A DNA stretch of 5,344 nt from Verrucomicrobiales bacterium (lineage in GTDB: Bacteria; Verrucomicrobiota; Verrucomicrobiia; Verrucomicrobiales; DEV007). The stretch is taken from assembly GCA_002684575.1 (NCBI GenBank), contig NYVP01000135.1, forward strand, positions 7,931 to 13,274, in the 5' to 3' direction. Shown here piece after piece: positions 1 through 5,344 of the stretch. Each line of letters opens with the position of its first letter. The stretch's first letter is position 1. The notes beneath the pieces were generated by a model. That model worked only from the letters and a program-made list of their open reading frames with translations. It made no database searches and was not told the origin of the DNA. A program made the position numbers and the translations under genes.

Positions 1-1
1 C

Positions 2-1021
2 TTATTCTTTAGCTTTTGCTGGTGGTGGTCCAGATAAAGTGGATGATCTGCTTACTTTTGCTTTCGATTCTAGGTCGGCAATGAACTTTTTCATTGTTGC
101 TTCTCTCTTAGGACCTTCGATCCTTTTGTTAATTTCCTCTTTGACCTCATCTAAACTTTTTTGACCTGCTTTGGTCTTATCAGTGACCATTATGATGTGA
201 TATCCAAATTGAGTTTCTACAACTTCACCCACTTCACCCACTTTTTGGGTGAACGCTGCTTTTTCAAATGCTGGTACCATCTGGCCTCTTCCGAAATTTC
301 CAAGATCACCACCTTTAGCTCCACTGGGACAATCAGATTTTTCTTTGGCTACTTTAGCAAAATCTTTCCCTTTACTGGTGATGAGTTGTTTTCTTAATGT
401 TTCGATGGATTTGAGTTGTTCTTCCTTTTTTTTATTATCCGAATTCGGTTCAACTTTTAGTAGTATATGACTAGCAGAGACGCTTTCCTTTGAGTTGAAT
501 GATTCTTTGTTTTTTTCAAAGTATTCTTTAACTTCGTTTTCAGTAGGTTTGGTAACAGCTTTAAGAATATTTTGGGCATGTTTGCTAATAAGAAGCTCTT
601 CATTTATTTCACTCTTGAATGATTCGTCACCATGACCAACTTGTTTAAGATAATCCTCGTATTTCACACTTGGAGGCAGTGATTTTTTAATCTGAGTGAG
701 TGTTTTGTTTATATCTTCTTCAGACACCACGACCTTGTTGTCTTTTGCTGATTTCAAAAGTAAGGCGCGAGTGATAAGCTCTTCTGCCATGATAGGAGTC
801 ACCTGTTTGACGGCGGCGGCACGTTGTTCAGCAGGCATTTGATCTAGTTGCGGGCCATATTTCATACGAATGGCTTTTTCAACATCAGCTGAGGTTATCT
901 TTTCCCCATTAACGGAAGCTAACTCTTCCGCGGCCTTTTCTTTGTCTTCGTTAGCTGAAACCAAGGCGAGTGTAAAAATGAGTTGGATTATGATAAAAAA
1001 GTTTATTTTGAGTGATGACAT
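2..1021 (-). CDS. Secreted parvulin-type peptidyl-prolyl cis-trans isomerase (SurA/PrsA-like)
   Basis: This is predicted to be a periplasmic or envelope folding factor that isomerises peptide bonds before proline and chaperones exported proteins. The protein has 339 residues from the ATG at 1021. Residues 1-23 look like a Sec signal peptide: Lys5, a hydrophobic core at about 7-21, and a Val-Ser-Ala cleavage site before Asn24. Residues about 36-155 form a helical SurA_N-like chaperone region opening with VNGEKIT. Residues about 182-282 are one rotamase domain with the family landmarks His185 (SHILLKV), Cys231 followed by the GGDLGNFGRGQM loop, Phe252, and His275 in the FGYHII motif. A basic tail follows, ending in a Pro/Ala/Lys-rich stretch. 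SurA proper usually has two rotamase domains, so the single domain is closer to PrsA/PpiC. The frame is open back to a TTG at 1099, but that start would bury the signal peptide, so I prefer 1021. No Shine-Dalgarno is present; the coding strand reads CCTCCT directly before ATG. The family is sure, the client proteins unknown. Confidence 0.93.
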   Translation of the reverse strand: MSSLKINFFIIIQLIFTLALVSANEDKEKAAEELASVNGEKITSADVEKAIRMKYGPQLDQMPAEQRAAAVKQVTPIMAEELITRALLLKSAKDNKVVVSEEDINKTLTQIKKSLPPSVKYEDYLKQVGHGDESFKSEINEELLISKHAQNILKAVTKPTENEVKEYFEKNKESFNSKESVSASHILLKVEPNSDNKKKEEQLKSIETLRKQLITSKGKDFAKVAKEKSDCPSGAKGGDLGNFGRGQMVPAFEKAAFTQKVGEVGEVVETQFGYHIIMVTDKTKAGQKSLDEVKEEINKRIEGPKREATMKKFIADLESKAKVSRSSTLSGPPPAKAKE

Positions 1022-1061
1022 AGGAGGTCGGTGAAAAATTAGACTTAATGTGATATAAGAA

Positions 1062-1067
1062 ATTATA
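1062..1067 (-). promoter_or_regulatory. Candidate -10 box for the peptidyl-prolyl isomerase gene
   Basis: The minus strand reads a perfect TATAAT here, about 40 bases upstream of the preferred ATG at 1021, which would give a leader of roughly 34 bases. The hexamer 17 bases further upstream (1085-1090, TATAGT on the minus strand) is a poor -35, and there is no TG extension. The surrounding DNA is very AT-rich, so a chance match is quite possible. The position in a divergent gap upstream of a gene is the main support. Confidence 0.33.
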
Positions 1068-1104
1068 TCTTCATTCGTTCCATAACTATATATAGGCAAA
1101 AGAT

Positions 1105-1121
1105 ATTTGATGAAATCAAAT
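1105..1121. repeat. Short perfect inverted repeat in the divergent promoter gap
   Basis: ATTTGAT and ATCAAAT form perfect 7-base arms around a GAA spacer, 53 bases upstream of the DUF4105 start at 1174 and 84 bases upstream of the isomerase start at 1021. The size and symmetry would suit a dimeric regulator binding between two divergent genes. No regulator gene is in the window and the site occurs once, so operator function is only inferred. An AT-rich palindrome of this size can also arise by chance. Confidence 0.3.
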
Positions 1122-1173
1122 TATTAATATTTTGAAAAGGGAGGATAAAGGTTAACTTATCTTTGTATTCAAA

Positions 1174-2187
1174 ATGAATGAAGAATTGAAAGTCGGATGT
1201 AAAAAGATATCTATGAGAGGGATCTTTAAAGTTCTTTTGATGTCTTTGGCTTGGCTTTGGTTATGTGGCGCTTTGAGATACTTGATGGGTGTTCCTTCTT
1301 ATTTGTCTTTTGTAATTTTAATCGGGCTGCCGATTTATTTTTATAAGTCAAAAAAAAGACGTAAATATCTTCTTATTTTAGCAACAGTTCTCCTGTTAAT
1401 ATCGGTAGTACTTCTGACAATCAAAAAACCTAAGCGATACAGCGATTGGGATGTAAGTTGTAAAAAACCTCCAATCATTAGAATATCTGAAAGTGGAGAT
1501 ATCGTAACTATAAGCAATGTCAGGCACTTTAAATGGGAAGGTGTCACCGACTACCAATCATCATGGGTCAAAAAAAATTATTATTTGGATAAGTTGGATT
1601 CACTTGATTTGATAGTTGAGCCATTGGGTGATTCGAGACTTTTCGCCCATACAATGTTGAGTTTTGGGTTCGGTCCTGAGGAAAGAGTGGTTATCTCTGT
1701 AGAGGCACGAAAGGAAAAAGGGGAGAAGTACGGTTTAATTTCAGGGCTCTACAAACAATTTGAACTTTTATACCAAATTAGCAGCGAAAGAGATGCCCTT
1801 ACACTGAGAGTGGCCCGAGGCCAATCTAAACTTTATATGTATCCGGTAAAAGCGAAGCCAGAATTTATAAAAAGTCTTTTCCTAGACATGGTTTCTAAGG
1901 CAGGAAGCCTTGTAGATAATCCAGCTTTTTATCATTCATTGCGGGCAAATTGCACGACCGAGTTGTTTAAGCACATAAGAGAGAATTTTGACGGGGATAT
2001 AAGTTATGGAAAGGGAGTTCTTTTTCCATCCACGTCAGGCCAAGTGCTGCATGAAATGGGTTGGATGGATACTGAGTTAGACTATGAGGAGGCTAGAAAA
2101 AAGTTTATGTCCGCTGAGAGAGTTAGAATGTTTTCCAAAGATCCGCATTTCTCCAGAAAGATTCGAGGGAATGACACGGCGTCTTAA
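1174..2187 (+). CDS. Membrane-anchored DUF4105 (Lnb N-terminal periplasmic domain) protein
   Basis: This 337-residue protein has an N-terminal membrane part and a C-terminal DUF4105 domain. Hydrophobic segments lie at about 17-37, 43-57 and 65-83. The basic loop KSKKRRK (58-64) between the second and third puts that loop in the cytoplasm and, by the positive-inside rule, the large domain (about 90-337) in the periplasm. DUF4105 landmarks are DWDV (91-94), VRHF (116-119), AHTMLSFGF (158-166), VISVEARKEKGE (173-184), YKQFELLY (193-200), SSERDALTLR (203-212) and FYHSLRANCTT (252-262). The invariant-looking His159 and Cys260 in NCTT suggest a Cys-His hydrolase of permuted NlpC/P60-like type, but I know of no established reaction for the family. 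The start is the first in-frame ATG of the open stretch; Met14 (1213) is an alternative that would shorten only the cytoplasmic N-terminus. No Shine-Dalgarno is evident. The stop overlaps the convergent dcd stop. The family call is strong; the function is unknown. Confidence 0.85.
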   Translation: MNEELKVGCKKISMRGIFKVLLMSLAWLWLCGALRYLMGVPSYLSFVILIGLPIYFYKSKKRRKYLLILATVLLLISVVLLTIKKPKRYSDWDVSCKKPPIIRISESGDIVTISNVRHFKWEGVTDYQSSWVKKNYYLDKLDSLDLIVEPLGDSRLFAHTMLSFGFGPEERVVISVEARKEKGEKYGLISGLYKQFELLYQISSERDALTLRVARGQSKLYMYPVKAKPEFIKSLFLDMVSKAGSLVDNPAFYHSLRANCTTELFKHIRENFDGDISYGKGVLFPSTSGQVLHEMGWMDTELDYEEARKKFMSAERVRMFSKDPHFSRKIRGNDTAS

Positions 2188-2720
2188 AACTTATTTTTCC
2201 ACATCATTGATTCCATAGGGTAGGGGGAGCGTTGGTTATATTTTGCGGAACCTTTCTGTGAGTAAAGTGTATCTACCTCGCCCTGGGCCTCAAAGTAGAT
2301 GAGTTGACCAATTGGCATTAAGTGATAAACGCGAACAGGCTTGGAAACAGAAATTTCAAGGGTCCAATGATTGCAGAATCCAACGTCACCTTTGCCAGCC
2401 GTTGCATGAATATCTATTCCTAATCTACCTACACTACTTTTTCCCTCTAAAAACGGAATGTGAATGTGAGTTTCGGTGTATTCTTCTGTAACTCCTAAAT
2501 AGAGATTCCCAGGTTCTAGAACATAGCCATCCTCAGAAATATCAAACATTTCAATTTCATTATGTTTTTTTGCATCAAGAACGTCATCTTTGTATAATGC
2601 CAGTGTCTTTCCGAGCCTGACATCGTAACTATTTGTTCCTAAATTAGACTCCACAAATGGTTCAATTACTATGGTGCCATCCGAAATAGACTCTTTAATG
2701 GTGTGGTCAGTTAATATCAT
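2184..2720 (-). CDS. dcd: dCTP deaminase
   Basis: The product is a cytosolic, probably homotrimeric, enzyme of the dUTPase fold that deaminates dCTP to dUTP and so feeds dUMP and thymidylate synthesis. It has 178 residues, close to the usual 170-195. The signature GKSSVGRLG (93-101) carries Ser95 and Arg99, matching catalytic Ser111 and Arg115 of the E. coli enzyme, and WTLEIS (119-124) holds Glu122, matching catalytic Glu138. The Ser-to-Glu spacing of 27 is the same as in E. coli. The early NSYDVRLG (30-37) and late MPIGQLIYF (135-143) motifs are also present. The turn after the signature reads TAGKGDVGF, where E. coli has TAHRIDPGW. This resembles the Gly found in bifunctional deaminase/dUTPases, so direct formation of dUMP cannot be ruled out. 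It lies 16 bases downstream of purU on the same strand, probably cotranscribed. It ends convergently in the DUF4105 gene with a 4-base overlap. No Shine-Dalgarno precedes the ATG. Confidence 0.95.
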   Translation of the reverse strand: MILTDHTIKESISDGTIVIEPFVESNLGTNSYDVRLGKTLALYKDDVLDAKKHNEIEMFDISEDGYVLEPGNLYLGVTEEYTETHIHIPFLEGKSSVGRLGIDIHATAGKGDVGFCNHWTLEISVSKPVRVYHLMPIGQLIYFEAQGEVDTLYSQKGSAKYNQRSPYPMESMMWKNKF

Positions 2721-2736
2721 TGAAATGTTTTATGGA

Positions 2737-3603
2737 TTAACTGAATACAACAGTTTTGTTTTGTAAGACCAGAACTTTTCTCTGTGAATGGGCCCAAACT
2801 CCTCTGGAGAGGACAATCTTTTCGAGGTCTCTGCCATGCCTTATGAAATCTGAAAGTGATTCTCTATGTGAAACTCTAATAACATCTTGAGCAATAATCG
2901 GACCTTCATCAAGATCTGCCGTTACGTAATGGCTTGTCGCCCCTATGAGTTTAACCCCTCGTTCATAGGCTTGGTGGTAGGGCTTGGCTCCAGCAAAAGC
3001 AGGTAAAAAAGAATGATGAATATTGATTATTTGATTTGGAAAATGTTGTACAAAATTATCACTTAAGATCTGCATGTATCTAGCAAGAATAATCGTATCA
3101 ACATTGTGTTCTTTTAGCAGTGCTATTTCGGCTTCTTCCTGATCCTTTTTATTCTCTTTTGTAATTTGAAAAAGGAAGAAAGGGATGCCAAATCTTTGGG
3201 CAACATCCTCCAGGGAATTATGGTTTCCAATGATTAATGGAATTTCCAGTTTAAGTTCACCTGATTCATGGCGTGATAAAAGATCATACAAGCAGTGCGC
3301 ATCTTTGGTGACAAAAATTGCAGTTCTCGGAACTCGGTCGCTATAATGAATTTGCCAATTTAATTTTAAATCTTCGGCAATTTCATTATTAAAAGTTTCT
3401 AAAAATTCATCATCACTCAATGCTAAATTTTCAGTTTCCCATTCTACCCTCATAAAGAATAACCCGGCCCTTGAGTCAACGTGCTGATCTAAATAAACAA
3501 TATTTCCGTTGTGATTTCCTATGAATGATGAAACGGCAGATACTATGCCTGGTTGATCTGGGCATGAAATTAGCAAAATGGCGGTTCTTTTTGATGATGG
3601 CAT
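2737..3603 (-). CDS. purU: Formyltetrahydrofolate deformylase
   Basis: The enzyme hydrolyses 10-formyltetrahydrofolate to formate and tetrahydrofolate in the cytosol. It balances the folate one-carbon pool and can provide formate for the PurT route of purine synthesis. From the ATG at 3603 it has 288 residues, near the 280 of E. coli PurU. Residues about 6-85 are an ACT domain (SCPDQPGIVSAVS at 13-25), which in this family senses amino acids such as glycine and methionine. Residues about 92-285 are the formyl transferase fold. The catalytic triad of the family is visible as Asn194 and His196 in NIHHSFLPAF (194-203) and Asp232 in LDEGPIIAQD (231-240). The frame extends eight codons further to a GTG at 3627, but the homology-like start KRTAILLISCPDQPG fits the ATG. 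No Shine-Dalgarno is seen. It is first in a probable purU-dcd operon and diverges from the small membrane protein gene. I see no clear promoter for it. Confidence 0.96.
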   Translation of the reverse strand: MPSSKRTAILLISCPDQPGIVSAVSSFIGNHNGNIVYLDQHVDSRAGLFFMRVEWETENLALSDDEFLETFNNEIAEDLKLNWQIHYSDRVPRTAIFVTKDAHCLYDLLSRHESGELKLEIPLIIGNHNSLEDVAQRFGIPFFLFQITKENKKDQEEAEIALLKEHNVDTIILARYMQILSDNFVQHFPNQIINIHHSFLPAFAGAKPYHQAYERGVKLIGATSHYVTADLDEGPIIAQDVIRVSHRESLSDFIRHGRDLEKIVLSRGVWAHSQRKVLVLQNKTVVFS

Positions 3604-3702
3604 TAAATTACAGTGATTTGGTAGCACCTGCTTAATGTAAAAACAAGCAAAGGTCTTAACATATTGGAAGTTAATCTTTTTTATTTATGTAGTTTATTTC
3701 TT

Positions 3703-3711
3703 TGCTAAAAT
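3703..3711 (+). promoter_or_regulatory. Candidate extended -10 promoter for the small membrane protein gene
   Basis: The plus strand reads TGCTAAAAT, a TGn extension plus a hexamer differing from TATAAT at one base. A weak -35-like TTTATG lies at 3684-3689 with a 14-base gap to the TG, that is 16 bases to the hexamer. A second possible hexamer, TATACT, overlaps downstream at 3711-3716. Transcription starting near 3718 would give a leader of about 40 bases before the ATG at 3760. The gap is AT-rich, so the match is suggestive only. Confidence 0.35.
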
Positions 3712-3759
3712 ATACTAACATAACAATCCTATAAACGAATCTTCATTTGTTTTAATAGA

Positions 3760-3939
3760 ATGAATTCAATACTCAAAACATACCGGGTGATTAAGACTAT
3801 ATCTCATCATTTCTGGAAAATGATTTCTGGTGTAGTTAATTTTTTTGGTGCAGGTATTATGGTCGGATCAATATTGTGTTGGGGGTTTGGTCTTGGTGTT
3901 TTTTATGTGATAATATTGGTTTGCTCTCCAAGTTTTTAG
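3760..3939 (+). CDS. Small glycine-rich hydrophobic membrane protein (59 aa), hypothetical
   Basis: An ATG at 3760 opens 59 codons ending in TAG at 3937-3939; the frame is closed upstream by a TAA at 3721. I do not recognise a family. The N-terminal 20 residues are basic and amphipathic (Lys6, Arg9, Lys12, Lys20, with His16-His17). Residues 21-54 are one continuous hydrophobic stretch long enough for one tilted helix or a tight two-helix hairpin. That stretch is rich in glycine, with GxxxG spacing at Gly32/Gly36 and Gly42/Gly46, a pattern that favours helix packing or oligomers. The basic N-terminus would lie in the cytoplasm. Support for a real gene is the organised basic-then-hydrophobic composition, an upstream promoter-like element, and the way it fills the only large gap, ending six bases from the convergent Sel1-protein gene. 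Against it are the short length, no Shine-Dalgarno and no recognised homologue. Small regulatory or toxin-like membrane peptides look similar, but nothing here proves such a role. Confidence 0.52.
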   Translation: MNSILKTYRVIKTISHHFWKMISGVVNFFGAGIMVGSILCWGFGLGVFYVIILVCSPSF

Positions 3940-3945
3940 ATTCCT

Positions 3946-5344
3946 TTACGCTTTAGCATCAGAAGGTTTAGGTGTTTCTTTTGATGCAGCTTTCTTGGCT
4001 TCAGTGGTATTTTTACCTTTCCATTCTTTTATAAGTTCTGAGGAAGCAACTTTTTGATCTTCGCTTAGTTTATTAGATAATTGGTTTAATGCTTGAACGG
4101 CTTGCTCGTTTCCTTGATCGGCTGCTAATGTTATCCATTTATGAGCAGCGACCAAGTTAACTTCTACGCCTTTTCCGAGAGCGTACAGCATGCCGAGTGA
4201 GGCCTGCCCCTCAGCATCACCTTGATTAGCGCACTTATTTAACCATGAGATTGCTTCACTTTGGGTCTGAGAGTCTTTTATTAGAATAAGAGCAAGGCAT
4301 AATTGTGCTTTTGTATGTCCTAATAGAGCGGCCTTTTTGTACCACTCAGTTGCAAGGTTTATGTTCTTAGAAAACTCCACTCCATTGTGATATTGGGAAC
4401 CAAGTTTAAAGTTTTGGTTAGCAAGATCGGTTTTTGATTTGCTGTTTTCAAATGCCATTGAGATGGCATTAATTGTAGATAAACGTTTTTCCTTATTATC
4501 AAGAGTAGAGGCAAGACTCAGTGAATCTTTTAAAATAAGATTCCCTTTTTGTTGTATTTCGTTGGTTACTTTTATTGCATGATCTAATACTAATGACTTT
4601 GTGGAGTCATTGTCGGTTAGCAGTACTGTCTCAATAATTTTACCTAGAGCTATAGCTTTATCGCCTGTTGATTCAATTCTCTCTAGAGATGATATGGCAT
4701 TGTTTAATGTGACTTCGCTTTCTTTGGGAAGACTACATTTTAATTGTGCAATCGACAATAGAGTAAGTGCATTTACTTGGGCGTCGATTTCTTTAATTGA
4801 TTCAATAATTGTGGTTATCTTTTGTAGTGTCGAATTGGCGAGTTCTGAATCTCCAGCATTAGCTAGGATTACTGCGAAATTAGACAATGCATTTATTTTT
4901 TCAAGAGGGTCATTTATTTTTTCAACTAATACTACTGCAGGATGAACAGTTGGTTTCGACTGTTCTTTTATAAATTGTATTTGGAGGTTTAATGCGCTTA
5001 ATGGATGGCTTTCGCCGAACGTGCTTATTGCATTACTGATTTCATCCAATAATTTTAATTTTTCTTTATAATCCTCAACCTTGGACGTGTGTAATAAACT
5101 TTGTTCAATTAAGTTTTTTCCTTCATTGACCATATCATTGTAAATCATGCTTAATCCAAGGTGTTTGGCGGTAATGCTTTTCTTATTAAATGAATCAGCC
5201 TTTGACAATATGGCCTCAGTTTTGATCTTTTTGAAATGATCGATTGGGTTTTTATCCTCTTCATTATTTGTTGATAAGGAAATAGCTAACCGAACAGGAT
5301 CATCCATGCCGTCAATTTCTTTTGTCTCTTTGAAAGGTTTTAAA
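3946..5344 (-). CDS. Helical-repeat protein with C-terminal Sel1-like repeats, 5' end cut by window
   Basis: The stop (TAA) is at 3946-3948. The first in-window ATG is at 5307 and gives 453 residues, but the frame stays open to the right edge, reading KETKEIDG just before that Met. The Met is followed by MDDPVRLAIS rather than a signal peptide, so the true start is probably beyond the window. Counting from Met 5307, residues about 80-290 are TPR-like alpha-helical hairpins; a clear unit is INDPLEKINALSNFAVILAN with AGDSELA (131-157). Residues about 297-332, 333-364 and 366-400 are three Sel1-like units. The third is classical (LGMLYALGKGV, then AAHKWITLAADQGN); the middle one is shortened and lacks the usual Gly-rich turn. 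The closing NQLSNKLSEDQ...EWK helix and a Lys/Ala/Pro-rich tail end the protein. Sel1 and TPR arrays are scaffolds for protein contacts, and no enzymatic residues are visible. It converges on the small membrane gene with a 6-base gap. The partner and cell location are unknown. Confidence 0.85.
   Translation of the reverse strand, partial: LKPFKETKEIDGMDDPVRLAISLSTNNEEDKNPIDHFKKIKTEAILSKADSFNKKSITAKHLGLSMIYNDMVNEGKNLIEQSLLHTSKVEDYKEKLKLLDEISNAISTFGESHPLSALNLQIQFIKEQSKPTVHPAVVLVEKINDPLEKINALSNFAVILANAGDSELANSTLQKITTIIESIKEIDAQVNALTLLSIAQLKCSLPKESEVTLNNAISSLERIESTGDKAIALGKIIETVLLTDNDSTKSLVLDHAIKVTNEIQQKGNLILKDSLSLASTLDNKEKRLSTINAISMAFENSKSKTDLANQNFKLGSQYHNGVEFSKNINLATEWYKKAALLGHTKAQLCLALILIKDSQTQSEAISWLNKCANQGDAEGQASLGMLYALGKGVEVNLVAAHKWITLAADQGNEQAVQALNQLSNKLSEDQKVASSELIKEWKGKNTTEAKKAASKETPKPSDAKA

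Noticed and set aside
426..433. Run of eight T (A8 on the coding strand of the isomerase gene), with another A8 run at 1350-1357 in the DUF4105 gene, as possible slippage or frameshift sites
   Set aside because: Both genes stay in frame through the runs and encode ordinary lysine stretches; no alternative-frame product looks meaningful.
161..470. Two plus-strand open frames (161-397 and 249-470) opposite the isomerase gene
   Set aside because: They lie wholly antisense to a well-supported rotamase gene, match no family and have no separate start signal; they are frame shadows.
1022..1027. Perfect AGGAGG on the plus strand, looking like a Shine-Dalgarno for a leader peptide
   Set aside because: The following GTG frame hits TAG after three codons and the next ATG (1048) is followed at once by TGA, so no peptide is encoded.
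1341..1547. 68-codon minus-strand frame within the DUF4105 gene
   Set aside because: It is fully inside a conserved gene on the other strand, with no recognisable domain.
3646..3706. AGCAAAG (3646-3652) and CTTTGCT (3700-3706), a 7-base inverted pair 47 bases apart in the purU/small-ORF gap
   Set aside because: A 7-base pair at this distance is expected about once by chance in a gap of this size, and the loop is too long for a convincing hairpin.
3739..3751. A 13-base sequence matching 1067-1079 at 12 positions, both in divergent gaps
   Set aside because: One-mismatch 13-mers are expected several times by chance in a window this long, more so in AT-rich DNA.
4601..4945. 114-codon plus-strand frame opposite the Sel1-repeat gene
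   Set aside because: It is antisense to a convincing repeat protein and its serine/isoleucine-rich composition is what the opposite strand of that gene would give.

Overview
The window is AT-rich bacterial chromosomal DNA carrying six protein genes packed closely together. I see no RNA gene, mobile element, CRISPR array or phage gene, and no previously undescribed multi-gene system. None of the five gene starts visible in the window has a Shine-Dalgarno sequence at the usual distance. The dCTP deaminase is of the type I associate with Bacteroidota and Verrucomicrobiota. With the parvulin, DUF4105 and Sel1-repeat proteins, this makes a Gram-negative bacterium of that broad range, perhaps a Verrucomicrobiota member, my best guess. 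This is recall of family resemblance, not a search result.

Layout, left to right. (1) On the minus strand, 2-1021, is a secreted parvulin-type peptidyl-prolyl isomerase of SurA/PrsA architecture. (2) A 152-base divergent gap follows, holding a TATAAT on the minus strand and a 7-base-arm inverted repeat. (3) On the plus strand, 1174-2187, is a membrane-anchored DUF4105 (Lnb N-terminal periplasmic domain) protein. (4) On the minus strand, purU (2737-3603) and dcd (2184-2720) form a probable two-gene operon with a 16-base gap. The dcd end overlaps the DUF4105 gene by four bases, TTAA, which supplies both stop codons. (5) A 156-base divergent gap (3604-3759) has a candidate extended -10 promoter on the plus strand. 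(6) On the plus strand, 3760-3939, is an easily missed 59-codon reading frame for a small glycine-rich membrane protein. (7) On the minus strand, from 3946 to the right edge, is a helical-repeat protein ending in Sel1-like repeats. Its frame stays open to the last base, so its true start probably lies outside the window.

Functionally, the clearest unit is purU-dcd. PurU hydrolyses 10-formyltetrahydrofolate to formate and tetrahydrofolate, and Dcd supplies dUTP or dUMP for thymidylate synthesis, so the pair touches folate one-carbon and pyrimidine deoxynucleotide pools. The parvulin, the DUF4105 protein, the small membrane protein and perhaps the Sel1 protein look like cell-envelope functions, but nothing in the sequence ties them into one pathway.

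The points most worth a second look are the unannotated 59-aa membrane protein, the possible Cys-His hydrolase site in the DUF4105 protein, and the two very tight convergent junctions without visible terminators.
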